Part shown: positions 24,056-36,319 of the stretch, piece after piece | Position numbering within the stretch: position 1 is the stretch's first letter | Layout of the letters: every line of letters begins with the position of its first letter | Origin: Megalonaias nervosa | Lineage: Eukaryota; Mollusca; Bivalvia; Unionida; Unionidae | Length of the DNA: 64,000 nucleotides | Direction of reading: 5' to 3' | Assembly: GCA_016617855.1 (NCBI GenBank) | Contig: JAECUM010003286.1 | Location: 62,001-126,000 of the forward strand | Position numbers and translations under genes: made by a program | Notes under the pieces: model-generated | Database searches by the model: none | The model's input: only the letters and a program-made list of their open reading frames with translations | What the model was told of the DNA's origin: nothing

Positions 24056-24699
24056 AACGAGTCTGAAATACGCTTGTATATTGACAATTTACATTTTTAT
24101 CGTACAGTCCATAATGTGTTAAGTGTTGTACATGCATGTGAAAAATCTGTGAATTTGAGTATAGGTCATACGTTATAAAATTCATGTATCAGTCACATCC
24201 TGTTAGAAAACACACATAACATGCATGTAAAATAAGGAAGTCTTTGTTTGATCTATACCTCTTAGTCAAGAAACATGTGTCACTTAAGATTTCACTATGA
24301 TATTGTCGCAGTAGCATATGGCTTTAGTTGTTTACAAGCTACGTATACATCTGCTTAAATTGGCCTAGATTTTAATCAGTGGAGACAGCTATGTCTTGCA
24401 GAGGCTACCCAGGGGATGAGGCTATTCATTGGGAAATATATATAAAAAACGTGAACAAATTAAAAAGTAACTTGATGGCCAGATGTCTATGGTTTCAAAA
24501 GATTGGAAATTTAAGTTGCATTTTATGCCATCATTGGTAGCGCGCATAAGTATAAATGTTTTTCCTGCAAAAAGGAAACTTTCGTGGCACAGTTAACATT
24601 TTCTGGTCACTTTGGAAAATGCAACAATCCATCAGATTCCATGGCATTTATTTACATTTTTGGTCCATGTGACCCATGGTGTTGAAGATGTTGGACCAC
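24056..24699. other. Intron sequence, no recognised feature
   Basis: It may hold the decayed remainder of the preceding element, but no terminus is visible. Confidence 0.35.
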
Positions 24700-26690
24700 C
24701 CTAGTCTAGTTGGTCCTCAATGAAAATCGTTCTGCTTGCACATCTAATATAACCACCAGTGTTCATCTTGAAAATCTTTTTATCACTACTCCTCCTGAAT
24801 GGATGGTCATATCGACATAGGGTTTTACTGTAAGACTTCTTATCATATCTAGTTGGTACTAAATGAACATATTTCTGATCTGAGATCCAGTATGGTTCCA
24901 CAGCAGCCATCTTGAAAATCTTGTTTTCGCTACTTCTCCTGAATGGAAAGTCATATTGACTTGGGGTTTTCACCAGAAGACTTATTAAAGATGTCTATTT
25001 GGTCCTAAGCATAACTGTTATATCATGGACATCAGATATGGCCATCACAGTGTCCATCTAAAAAATCTTATTGCTACCTCCCCTCAATAGATGGTAATAT
25101 CAATGTGGTGTTTTCACCAGAAGGTTTTTTTTTTGCTTAATGATGTCTAGCTGATCCTAAATAAAAATGATGCTGTTCAAACATCCAGTATGGCTGCTAC
25201 AGCAGCAATTTTGAAAATGTTTTTATTGTTACTCTTCCTAAATAAATGGTTGTATCAACATGGGTTTTTCACAGAAAGACTTCTTATCATGTCTATTTGA
25301 TCCTGTATAAAAATGATGCTGATCACTTTTCTGATATAGCTACCATGGCAGCTACTATTGAAACTCTTTCTGAATAGTCATATCAACATGGAGTTTTCAC
25401 CAGAAGACTTCTTAAGATGTCTGTTTGGTCTTGAAGCCCAAATGCTCCATTACTTGCAAAAAAGTCATATATGCTAAATCATCAGAATAATACCGAATCT
25501 AGCAGATATAGGTCCTAAACATTATTGGGTTCCATTAAAACCAGATAATATTGATGTTTCCTCACATTATGAACCATTTAATTACTCCCTTGAACTGAGA
25601 AATCTGACCATTTTTCACGTGTACAAATTAATTCTATGTTGATTGGTGATATCCATGGGTGAACTGATTTCAGCTTAGCAAAAATTTAATGCTGTCACTG
25701 TTGTAAACATAAGAAGCTAACACCATGCTATGTCAGATTGTCTTTAGCCCAAGTTTGCCCTTCAGAGCATTCCAGCAGCCCAGCTGATCACCAAGTCTTA
25801 CTTTTATCCAAAGCATGCTTTTCTTCTGAGATCCACTCAAAAAAGTGAGCTTCCTCTCATTGTTCCCTCTTGAATAAATTTATATGCCATGTGCAAGTGT
25901 TGTTGTTATTAGATTAGTCATTAATGAAATTTGTCAAATGTATCACATCACTACTTTTGGAGCACTGCCAAAGAAGAACTGAATTACAAGTGACTTCATT
26001 GACTGAATTAAGGGGTGGCACCTCTTTATTCTAAACTGAATATTTTAATGTCATTTAAACATAACATCTTGATTATTTCAGAGAACAGTTTGTCAGATAG
26101 TTTTTTTAACAAATCATTTCCTCCCTTCCAAATCTGATTTTAAAAATGGTGAAATTTAGGATAAGCTGTGGCATTGGGGCCTTAAATGAATGACCACCAC
26201 CATGGCTGTCTTGAAAATCTTGTTTTTGCTATTCAGTATGAATGGATACTCATATCAAAATGAGGTTTTCACTGAAAGATTTGTTATCATGTCTACTTGG
26301 TCATAAATGAAAATGGTGCCAAACTGACATCCGGTAGGTTTATCATGGCCACTATGTTGAAAATCTTCATTATTGCTACTCTTCTGAATGGAAGGTCATA
26401 CCGGCATGGGGTTTTCACTGGAAGACTTATTATGATGTCTAGTTGGACCTAAATGAAGAAAATACCATTCTGACAACCAGTATGCCAACCATGGAAGCCA
26501 TCTTGAAAATCTTGTTAAAGCCACTCCTCTTGAAGGGATGGTCATATTCACATGGAAATTTACTAAAAGACTTCTAATGATGTCCATTTGGTCCTAAGTG
26601 AAAATGGTGCTGATCTTGCATCCATTATGGTCTTCACAATAGCTATTTGAAAATCTTGTTATTGCTAAAGAATATCTGAGATAGTGTCAG
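24700..26690. repeat. Degenerate tandem repeat, about 145-bp period
   Basis: The landmark CATCTTGAAAATCTTGTT, or a variant, recurs near 24766, 24908, 25054, 25210, 25360, 26210, 26350, 26500 and 26643. Each is followed by a CTCCTGAATGGATGGTCATAT-like block and by GTTTTCACCAGAAGACTTCT. A stretch without the pattern (about 25430-26190) splits the array. On the minus strand the repeat reads as short open peptides containing KIFKMAA, but stops make it unlikely to be coding. Confidence 0.8.
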
Positions 26691-27190
26691 CACTCAGCAG
26701 TAAAAAGGAAGAAGTGGTCTTATTTTGAAGTTTTGGAAATTCTTTTCAATCAGTAGAGTGTCAGTCCCTTCAGAGAACTCTTGTTTGTATTTAATATATA
26801 TCCACCCACCAGAAAAAATGTATATACATTAGCACACAGCTGTTGTGCTTTTTATGAGAATTGTCATGTCAGTAATCTCCCACTTACAAACTCTGTAATT
26901 TACCATAATTACCATAATATAAATAATTTCACTCTTCAATTTTCTGGACACCAGATTTCAAAGTTTGTAATTTTAAGTAGTACACATCAAGCAGGCTTTT
27001 TTATTTTTTAAAACTGATGAAAAATAAACAATTAAAAAGTTTGAACTTGAACTAAGCAACGATTTTTAACTGTACTAAAAAAACATGATTGAGTAGTCAA
27101 CCATCAGGCAATGGAAATGCTCAGCACTCTGTTTCTTGCTTGGATTATCTGAAGGTGTTGAAGATAGGCAGCTGTCAAAACAGTCATGAT
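26691..27190. other. Intron sequence, no recognised feature
   Basis: Low-complexity AT-rich DNA. Confidence 0.4.
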
Positions 27191-27359
27191 TACCATGTAT
27201 ACTCACTTCTAAGTTGAGTCCTACTGCAAACTGCATAGACCCAGATCTGGGTCAGTACAGTTTGTTACTAACGATGAAATATTGAATAGAACAAACAATA
27301 TAAACCCTGATCTTTGTTGTTTGCAGTCTGAATTGACTTATAAGAAAGTATATATGGTA
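27191..27359. mobile_element. MITE family 1, copy 6 (internally deleted)
   Basis: Left terminus TACCATGTATACTCACTTCT and right terminus TAAGAAAGTATATATGGTA. One of the two palindromic halves is reduced to AGACCCAGATCTGGGTCAGT. Confidence 0.7.
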
Positions 27360-28461
27360 AGCAGTTCCTTAGATGAAGCAGGTTGTGAGCTTGTTAAAGC
27401 TAAGATAAATGAAAAATAACCTGATGACAGTTGTCAGAATTATTTCATAAATCACTTTCATAACTGTAAAATCAGTGGTCATCAGTGTTACATTGAGATG
27501 GCATGATTGCAGTTTTTTTTTTATTTTTATGGTTGGAAAGCATGCAGGGAGCCATGCACATCAAATCAAACAACTTCTGTGTACTGTAAGTTGACAACAT
27601 TAACAAGTGTTGTTAATTAATTAATTATGACTGGTTAAAAATTTGTCTTTATCTTATCATTTAACTAATTCAGGTTGAGTTAAATAAGTAACACAATAGT
27701 TTTAATAGCAGCAATTACTTATCCTGTTGCTATTGCTTTGCTAATCTATTTTCATGCCATAAATATACCATCCGTATGATGTGAAAACATCCTCCCAGAG
27801 TGGAGAAAAAGTGAGTATGACCCTTTGACCTTTTGCACACCACTCTGTGGCGTGGTCATGCGCAGAAGGTAGATGTACCTGAATGTCATTCTTTTCATGA
27901 ACACCATGCTGTATAGACATCTGAAGCCATTGTGACCGAGAAATTATGCCTGTGGACAACTAATATACCGCAGTTGGCAGTCTCTCTCTACAGTGTTTAA
28001 TAATTCTCGGTGTTACTACTGTTCATTCGTTTCTAAAACCATATTGTAGCTTTCTGTTTTCCCCCTAGAACTTCATTATTTGCAGGAATTTGGAAGCTAC
28101 TCGTGTTCTACCAGTGGTGGTAGACACTTTTACTTATAATATTAACTGAATGGTACGGGTAAGTCCCTGTGTTCTAGGAACAATAATAGGCCCCACTCAA
28201 ATGTTGAGGACATCATTTCCTACATTTTTATTTTCAACTCGATAAAATAGTACAACTTTATACAGTGCTCGTGTTGACATTCATGTATTTGCATGTTAAC
28301 TCGATAAACAAATCATCACAACTGGAATATTTTGTTTCTTTCAGTAAATAAGGAAATACTTCAACAATAATTTCCATCCTTTGTTTATTCGTGTGTAAGT
28401 TGAGTTTCGCAACAACAAGGGACCACACCACTAATGAAAAAAATTTTTAAAAATTTCAGAT

Positions 28462-30720
28462 ACAAAACAGTCTGTGGGGCAGTGTGGCCACAGAAAGGCC
28501 TCATGGGCTACACACAGAGACTGCATCAAGTGCTGCAGGTGCACTCAGAAAAACCGTTGCACCATTTGTGATTTGTGGTCTTCCAGCACCTTGAATCTTG
28601 TAGATTCCAGGTGTACCTATCCAAAAAATGGAAGAACATTCCCTCTTCTTGACCCTATTTTTCCGGATTTTCTTCCAGATCTCACATTTTAGGACAAACA
28701 ATGGCTGTTGAAACCCCTCCAGAAGGAGGGTCTCGACATTCAAGAAGCCGTTCAAATTCCCCCTGTAGGGAGATCACGGAAAGTTCTCGCATCCCTAACA
28801 GCATTCACGCTTCAGGTAGCAGGTTTTGCCCTCCCATCAGGGAGGTAGAGCATTATGATAGTGGGTTGCACCCTTCCTCTAGGGAGGTTGAGCACTGTGA
28901 TAGTGGACTGTGCCCTCCCTTGAAGGAGGTTGAGCACCACAACTGTTGGTTGTACCCTCTCTTTAGGGAGGTTGAGCACCATGATAGCAGGTTGCTCCCT
29001 CCCATCAGGGAGTTTGAGCACCTCAATACATATTGTGCCACTGGCAACGTGTTGGTCTCTTTCATTAGGGAGAGAACACATCACACCCACGATGCACAGA
29101 GTGAAGATGATACCTTCTCCATCTATCACTCATTGACTTCATGGTACAGGGCCAGGACCGAGTTTCCTGCTCAACCCCTCCACCATCTCACCCTGTGCAG
29201 GATTTACAATTCATACAAGGGATTGAGGCTAGGGATGGGAACCGTTTCAGTGCCCCCCCCCCCCCATTATACCTGTGAATTCTTATGGGATGTGAGGCCT
29301 TCCACGTCAGGGACCTTGGTCTATTATGCCCCCGTAGACTACTGGACTTTGCCATACCAATCAAAGTGATGCTGCGGCTCATGTCCCACCATCACCTCAC
29401 CAAGTGGTTTCCTTTTGGAAGGCTACAGGTTTTACATCATCGAAGGTAGGTAGACGTTCTCGTCTCCCCTCCACAACTACTGATCAACCAGGGGCTATGA
29501 CACATAGTACTCCTATGTCCCTCCATCAAGGGACATAGTAATACCCAGCCACTCTCCAACTCGGAGTATCCTTGACTATGAGGATGATGATGCTCTCTCC
29601 ATCCTTGTTGACTCCACGAGTTTGAGACAGAAGCTGTGGCAATGACATCTTCTCTCAGGCCCACTCCCTTATCTCCAATGTATGAGAAAGAAGAGGAGAT
29701 CAGGTGTTTTGATAATGCGGTAAACAAGGTTTACCGCTTGCTACCCTCCCTGCTTGTGCCCCAAACCATCGGGCACACAGTCCAAAAGGATCCTTTCCAG
29801 TTTGGAAAAGATCTCCAGGGTACTACCTCAACCAGACCTCTTAATTCTCCCACATTCATCCATGATTGAGGAAATATCAGAGAGGTTTTCACATGGCCAA
29901 ATTATTGCTTGAAAACATAGAGGGTGGTCTGTTCTTCTCTCTACGTTGAGACCCCTTATCTCTTCTTCAAGCTACCAGGTACATTCCCCGTAGTGGCCTA
30001 TTAAACCTCCTCCTTTGGACGCTGATGCGACCGAAGTGAGTATTTCTTTGGGATCCTGGGCATGCCTTCCCATCAAAACAGTTGATGCCATGGAACAGAA
30101 AAACCAGTTACTTGTAACTATAGTCTTGCACACCGACCTTTTCTCATCTACTTTCTTTAGTATGCTGAGAGAGGCCTCCCTGAACCCAGCTGCTTTACGT
30201 TGCTGGAGACTGTGACCAAATCATCCTGGCATGCACTATCTGTTGCCATGGCATTATCGGCAGAATTTCTGAACATCTGCCATGATACTGCATTGGACTT
30301 GTCAAAGGTCTTGCTTAACACAGTAAAGACCTTCTAAGGGCTGCTCCTCTAGAAGCCAAGACCCTCTTTGGGGGCCTCATTCCTACTGTGGCTTCTCAAG
30401 ACTTACTCAATCACCAACATCGATCTTTTACCTCTACTTCTGATCCATTGCAATTGACCAGGAAACGAAGTAAGACAAATCATCCTCAGGGACCATCTAC
30501 CAAATTTTTCAAGCAGGCATAACCCAAGTCCAATCCACAAATTCTTGCTAGACCACCTCCTCCCTCATCAGGTCTGTGGTGCCCAGGTCGCCGCAGATCC
30601 AAGTGGAAGTTTTCTAACCCACTTCCTTTCCTACCAGGGTCGGAAGAGGGTGGGAGCAGCCCTAGCAAATTACTCCATCTCCTGATGTACATCCTCTACC
30701 CAAACGTTCCAGAGGGTGCT
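28462..30720 (+). pseudogene. DIRS-1 gag-like ORF (broken)
   Basis: It begins with a Cys/His-rich segment (CGHRKASWATHRDCIKCCRC then CTICDLW, 28478-28580), like the N-terminal Cys motif of DIRS gag proteins. A Ser/Arg-rich stretch follows (28701 on). Next comes a five-fold repeat of a 14-residue module of the GLHPSSREVEHCDS type (28823-29032). Later parts in shifting frames include IRCFDNAVNKVYRLLP (about 29700-29745) and AMEQKNQLLVTIVLHTDLFS (about 30090-30150). These fit gag regions ahead of RT in DIRS elements. Frameshifts and stops are frequent after 29369. Confidence 0.6.
28823..29032 (+). repeat. In-frame 42-bp minisatellite, 5 units, in DIRS-1 gag
   Basis: Units of exactly 42 bp carry the core AGGGAGGTTGAGCAC with variable flanks. 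The period keeps the reading frame. Confidence 0.85.
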
Positions 30721-30779
30721 CGCCTAGGCCTTTCTCAGAGGCTTGGTCAAGCATCACGGACAATGGTTGGGTCCTCTCC

Positions 30780-31540
30780 ATTGTAAATGAGGGTTACTGA
30801 CTCCAGTTCGGGAACAACCCACTATCAAGGACCCCCATTTTCTTTCCCCAGTCCAATCTGGTGGAATTAAGGGAAGAGGTGCACACCCTTTTGCAGAAAA
30901 GGGCAGTCAAGATGGTTTTCAACGATCAGTCTCCCACCTTCTTCGCCCAAATCTTCCTGGTGACCTAGAAAAGCAGGAAATTTCTAATCATTATCGACCT
31001 CTCCCCACTCAACCAGTTTCTGTCAGAGGAAACCTTCAAGATGGAGACAACCTCCTCAATCCGGAACACTCTTCATCCATCCGATTGGACAGTCTCAATC
31101 GACCTTCAGGATGCCTATTTACACATCCCCATTTTTCCTCTGCACCACAATATCTTCATTTCTGCCTAGACCAGGAAGTTTTTCAATTTCAGGTTCTGCT
31201 GTACGGAATCTCTTTTGCACCCAGAGTCATCACCCGTGTTATGGGAGTAGTAATGGTCTACCTTCGAATACAGGGAACATTGATTCTCCAGTATTTTGAT
31301 GACTGACTGATTCACCATGTTCATGTTCTGTCCTTTCATCAGGATCTGTTCCACTCTTGGTCCACCATAACTCAATTGGGTCTCCTACCCATCCTTGAGA
31401 AGTCTGAACTCATCCCATCACAGGGCTTTGTTTACATGGGGATAAACTTCCTCACGAACCAAAACTTGGTCTGGGTTCTGTTGGTTCGGGTAGATCGACT
31501 CCTGTCTCTCCTAGAGACACTATGAGCGAAAACCGTTTTA
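30780..31540 (+). pseudogene. DIRS-1 reverse transcriptase (broken)
   Basis: The frame gives RLDSLNRPSGCLFTHPHF (31085 on; the usual motif in this block is 'LDL.DAY.H.PI', here partly frameshifted). FQVLLYGISFAPRVITRVMG and the catalytic box QYFDD (about 31290-31304), a variant of Y-x-DD, follow. Next comes LIHHVHVLSFHQDL, after an in-frame stop directly behind the DD pair, and then FVYMGINFLTNQN, the 'FLG..IN' block. The upstream part reads FYEN-like sequence in another frame. The stops and frameshifts mean no active enzyme. Confidence 0.82.
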
Positions 31541-31639
31541 TCCGCTCGCCTTTATCTGTCCCTTACTTGGAACCTTGAATGCCTCTGCCGAATTCGTTCC
31601 TTTAGGACGTCTTCAGATGCGTCCACTACAGTTCCTTCT

Positions 31640-32190
31640 TCTGGCAAGGTGGGAACCTCACAGAGATTCTCCATCAACCCCGATCCCTCTAGGACCAGTA
31701 TTTCACCACCATTTGCTTTGGGGATGAATCAAGACAGATTCCTGATGTGGGTCCGCATGCATGCACCCGATCTTCATTCCTATCTGTTCGCAGATACATC
31801 AGATTCAGGATGGGGAGCCCATTTAGAGCCAGAGGGCATAATTCTACACTGTTCCTGGACTTAGGCCAAATTGTTCCTCCACATCAACAACCTAGAAATG
31901 AAAGCAGTATTTCTGGCATTGCAAGGGTGCACCAACCTAATAAGGAGCCAATGTGTCATGGTCTCTTCAGACAACACATCTGTCGTAACCTACGTACGAC
32001 ATCAAGGAGGCACACATGACCCTTCTCTCTGCATGAAGGTTAGGAACCTTTTCCTCTGGGCAGCCTCAGAGAATGCCACAATCTGAGTTTGCCACATTCT
32101 GGGCAAGATGAACGTATTAATGGACAGCCTGTCCAAAACAGATCGAGCTGTCCTCACAGAATGGTCTCTTCACCACTCAGTAACAGAAGA
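31640..32190 (+). pseudogene. DIRS-1 RNase H domain (broken)
   Basis: LFADTSDSGWGAHLEPEG (about 31785-31838) contains the first catalytic Asp in T/D-S-G-WGA form. After a stop, the segment LHINNLEMKAVFLALQG provides the catalytic Glu (NxLE) and VMVSSDNTSVVTYVRHQGGT the next Asp (SDNT) plus the Y-x-N/RHQGGT pattern. The final ILGKMNVLMDSLS supplies the DxLS motif. All blocks are present but split by stops at about 31862 and 32086. Confidence 0.85.
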
Positions 32191-32560
32191 CCTCTAGTGG
32201 ACCTGTTTGCGACTAAGCTCAACAACAAACTCCCCTTTTACATGTCTCCCGTCCCAGATCAGGAAGCATGGGCAGTTGATGCATTCAGCTTCCAGTGGGA
32301 TCGCCTATTCGCTTATGCCTTCCCACCTTTCCGACTGCAACAACAAGTTCTGCGAAGAGTCCGAACTTCCACTGCTTGGATCATTCTCACTGCCCCATTG
32401 CAGCCCCAGCAGCCTTGGTTCAACGATCTTCTAGACCTCTTGATAGATCAACCCAGGTCTCTACCACACAGGAGGGGATTTCCTGTCACAACACCGGGGA
32501 TCCCTTATCTTCAACAGCCCAGACATTCTTCACCTTCACACCTGGCTCGTCTCAAATGAT
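32190..32560 (+). pseudogene. DIRS-1 segment between RNase H and recombinase
   Basis: One open frame keeps VDLFATKLNNKLPFYMSPVP, AVDAFSFQWDRLFAYAFPPF and TAWIILTAPLQPQQPWFNDL. These are the conserved 'VDLFAT', 'A.DA....W....YAFPP' and 'I.PLW..Q.W' blocks that follow RNase H in DIRS and Ngaro elements. Some authors relate this region to a methyltransferase-like fold; nothing in the sequence proves that. Confidence 0.8.
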
Positions 32561-33590
32561 CTCTCTGCCAGAAAAGTTTTCAGACAGAGTCACCAGTTGC
32601 ATCATTCAAGCCAGGAGAGCTTCTGCCTCCAAAGTTTATGATGCCAGATGGAGAATCTTATGTGATCGGTGCAGTAGGAAACATGTTGGTCCTATCCACC
32701 CTTCTGTAACTTCCATTGCTGATTTCCTTTTGTTCCTCTTGAGACTAAAGGATCCACTATCAAAGGCTATTGAGCTGCTTTCTCCAGCACACTTAAATTC
32801 TTGCACGGAACAAAGCGTCATTGCAGCTCCACATCTTGCTGTTCTTATAAAGTTTTTTGAGCTTCAGAGACCTGTCTCTCGCTCCCTTGTGCCCAGAGGG
32901 AGTCTTTCCTGTGTTCTTTGGTCATTAATCAAAGCACCTTATGAACCATTCAGTGAAGCTTCCATTTTGGATCTCACACTCAGAAGTGTTTTCCTTCTCA
33001 CCCTTGCCTCGGCGGGACAAAGAAGTGAAATTCACACCTTGTTTTATGCGGAGCCCTTAATACGGAGGAAAAATGGGGACATGTAAATAGGCATCCTGAA
33101 GGTCGATGGAGACTGCCCAGTCGGACAGATGAAGAGTGTTCCAGATTGAGGAGGTTGTCTCCATCTTCTTGTGTCCATCTGGCTCTCTTATCCCCTTATC
33201 CATAGAGATTCCCAGTCTCAGTAAAATATGCACAGGGGATGATCAAGACTTTTATGCCCCGTGTGTGCTCTTTGCTTCTATCTTAATGTCTCCAAAGCAA
33301 AAAGAAAAGGTAGGAAACGTCTCTTTCTCCCAATTAAGGGCACCGTAGACATTTCAGCTGCCACTATCTCCCTGTGGATTGTCATGACAATCAAACGAGC
33401 CTATGAGTCTCTCACCAATCGAGACCTCACCTTTATAAAACTTAAGGCCCACTAGGTTCAAGCTGTTGCTACCTCATGGGCTTACTTTAATTATTCCTTT
33501 CTGGAGGATATTATGAATGCAGCCTTTTGGCTCTCCCATAGTACCTTTTCCTCCTTTGCCTCCACTCATTAGCACAATAGAGCGCAGACA
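32560..33590 (+). pseudogene. DIRS-1 tyrosine recombinase, interrupted and mutated
   Basis: The N-terminal part (RRASASKVYDARWRILCDRC, then IADFLLFLLRLKDPLSKAIE) and the first catalytic Arg region (FLLTLASAGQRSEIHTLFYA, about 32990-33050) lie in one frame. An inverted piece of the element's own RT then breaks the ORF (33063-33165). The C-terminal part resumes at about 33225, with KGRKRLFLPIKGTVDISAAT and IKRAYESL. The second box reads AH-stop-VQAVATSWA where family members have a conserved H-x-x-R, so Arg is Gln and a stop precedes it. At the expected catalytic Tyr the codons read FSSFASTH, so the Tyr is lost. The enzyme cannot be active. Confidence 0.78.
33063..33165 (-). repeat. Inverted fragment of the DIRS-1 RT within its recombinase
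   Basis: On the minus strand it matches the + strand at about 31038-31132, for example GATGGAGACAACCTCCTCAA and CGACCTTCAGGATGCCTATT in both. It replaces part of the recombinase ORF. Confidence 0.85.
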
Positions 33591-33786
33591 TTTCTTCTCT
33601 GGGTTCCATTGTTATGGCACAGCATGTTACTCAGAGAGACACAAACATTCTATAGAAGTGTACCTCTCCCTCTATGGCGAGTACATTTAATTTCTCTGTT
33701 TTTGATCAGTTTGACATCAGCCTGCCCACCTTACTGACAATTTCAGCTAAGCAATAGCGACAGGATAAGTAATTGCTGCTATTAAA

Positions 33787-33992
33787 ATGTAGTTTATCAC
33801 TTATCACCAATTGCAGTGCATGTACAAAATGAACAGAACATCATAGTTGGATAAAAAGAAAAACACAGAAACGTAACCACAATTCTGTATTTTTAAAGAA
33901 AACACTGAAACATTATAATGAAAATGTATTTTACTGGCAAAGCAGTGATTTAATGCAACCTAGTTTGCCTACCTATGCCACTTTCAACCAGA
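33787..33992. other. Intron spacer
   Basis: Nothing recognised. Confidence 0.4.
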
Positions 33993-34303
33993 ATTAAATT
34001 TGCTGGGCACACAGATAGATACTATTGACAGTACTAAACTTGCTGGGCACATAGATAATACTGACAGTATTAAACTTGTCAGGCACATAGACAATACTGA
34101 CAGTATTAAACTTGCTGGGCACATAGATAGACAATACTGACAGTATTAAACTTGCTGGGCAAATAGATACACAATACTGATAGTATTAAATTTGCCAGGC
34201 ACATAGATACACAATACTGACAGTCTTAAATTTGCCAGGCACATAGATACACTGTACTGAAAGTATTAAAATTGCCCGGCACATAGATACACAATGCTGA
34301 CAG
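33993..34303. repeat. Minisatellite, 35-41 bp period, about 8 units (first part)
   Basis: Units of the form ATTAAACTTGCTGGGCACAT followed by AGATAGACAATACTGACAGT. It continues beyond the DNA transposon at 36320-36405. Confidence 0.9.
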
Positions 34304-34305
34304 TA

Positions 34306-35224
34306 CATTGTGACCCTGCTATAGCACGCTCTGTTATAACACGAATTCAGATATAACAGGTTGTGATGTGGCTCCCGAAATTTCATATACATGTATTTTT
34401 CTCGTAAACGAAAAAAAAATTCTTTCTTAAAAGTATGAAAAGAAAAGTAAACAGTTTATTATCATTTTGGGGAAGAGATCATGTATGAATAGTACAAGAT
34501 GATCATGGCATGGCTCCTGAAATTATATATGTATTTTTCTCGCACACGAAAAAATATTTTCTTCTTAAAAGTATGAAAAATAATGTGTAAAAAGTTTGTT
34601 CAGGGATTGCACAGGGCTTCACCATTGTTGCAAATTGTGATTTTATTTTTCCTTATTGGCGGCAAAATATACCATCTGGTGATTTTATTAATTGGTGACA
34701 TTGTTGGCTGTTTAAACTTGCATATACAACCATTGGTTTGGAGTGGAGAAATTCAGAGGCCCCATGAAAGGAAGCTGCAAACTTGATATAAAATGCACTT
34801 AAATTTATCTATTGTTACATAAACAAATTCTTGTCCATATTGACAAACCATCATAGCAGCGCATTGTCATATCATAATCCGCTCATGCTGACATTAAGCA
34901 TGAGCACTGTATATTGTGAGATATCCGCTTCATTTTTTTTTGTGACATTTCTGGTAGCGGTGATCAACCAGACGAGGCATCTTTCGTCGGATTTTCGGCC
35001 GCTCACTAGTAATTAATATATTTACATAGACTGACATTTGTATGTGGATGGTAAGTAAAATTCCTCTTCTTTTCACTCAGAATTAAATTCTTCAGAACAC
35101 TCACATTTTTTGTAGTAATCCCAGTCATCAGACCAGAACACCTGTGTCTCTATCATTCATTGACCCTTTCTTAAATTTCTGACGCATGCGTAGAAGGCAG
35201 CATCACTAAGCTACCACAAATGTA

Positions 35225-35255
<31 letters not shown>

Positions 35256-36308
35256 AGATCTTACTTGTTGGTCTATTCAGTAGGCAGGGAGGAACAGTAT
35301 TTGCAATCAACAAAACAACAGCTAATTCCTTTTTTAAAAATGTACCCAGATAAAATAGTTTGCTGAAATTTCAAAGAAAACAGATTACCTTTCAAACACC
35401 GATTGTTGTGAAAAAGTACTAAGCAGATAGAAAAAAAAATCAGTCTCAATCACGCAATACAATTATTTGATGTTGCTGCCATAATAAGAAATGGGCATTT
35501 GTTTGGTTCTCCAAAGCTGCCATGTAGCAGTGACGTCAATGACGCATGCACTCTTCATCAAAGAAAACCGACTACAGTCATTAATAAAAACAAAACCTTT
35601 GTTCAAAGGAAAGTCAGTACCAAACTTAACTAAAAGCAATGCAATCTGATAGATTGTTTCATTTTCCAATGTGACTGGAACATGTTTATTGTGCTGTGAA
35701 AGTTACCTTTTTGCAGGAAAAAGATTTATGCTTACGAATGCTACCAATGGTGGTTTAAAACGCAAACTAACATTTACTGACTTGGGATGTACTGAAAAGT
35801 AAATATGCTTCATTATTCGTTACGTGATTGTTATATCTTTCCACTGAATTCAGACCTGTATGACCTGTGACAAAATTAATGAATATTTTAAATCTGTGTG
35901 TGTGCATATTTTCGATGGAATTTAACTTGCATTGTGTATTCAATATATGTGATGAGATCCACGGGTGAGTATACAGTGTTGATATTCTATTTATGCTATA
36001 CATTGGACATGTATGTATAAACAGTATACCCATATATGTACCAATGCGTGGTTCTCTGAATAAACTAAAATATTATATATGCCTTCTCTGTTTTCACTAC
36101 AGGTGTATTTCTCATTTAATATGCATCGATTTAAGATGGTAACTGTGCCAATGAAGCACGTATTTTTGTGCCCGCATTGATTATCTACCCCCCCCCCCCC
36201 CGTTTTTGGGGGTACATGCATCATTTTCTTCAGCTGACTGACCTGGTTGCTTATAACATGGTCGAGTTCTATCGCTCCCAACTACCGTGTTATAGAGGGG
36301 TCACGCTG
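34306..36308. mobile_element. pogo-like DNA element with TA duplication
   Basis: The inverted termini CATTGTGACCCTGCTATAGC and TATAGAGGGGTCACGCTG are flanked by TA (34304-34305 and 36309-36310). It is inserted into the minisatellite. No transposase was recognised, so it is probably non-autonomous. A short poly-C tract lies near 36190. Confidence 0.75.
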
Positions 36309-36319
36309 TATTATGTTAG

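Larger units (their letters stand above)
27701..33786 (+). mobile_element. DIRS-type tyrosine-recombinase retrotransposon (DIRS-1), degenerate
   Basis: Bounded by a 42-bp inverted terminal repeat, 27701-27742 and 33745-33786, which match at 40 of 42 positions. Between them, on the + strand, lie gag-like, RT, RNase H and tyrosine-recombinase remnants in the DIRS order. There is no target duplication, as expected for DIRS elements, which integrate by recombinase. Many stops and an inverted internal fragment show it is dead. An internal complementary region was not found. Confidence 0.88.

Noticed and set aside
24701..24973. 90-codon minus-strand frame with KIFKMAAVEPYW
   Set aside because: It is part of the degenerate 145-bp repeat, and the frame is not kept in neighbouring units.
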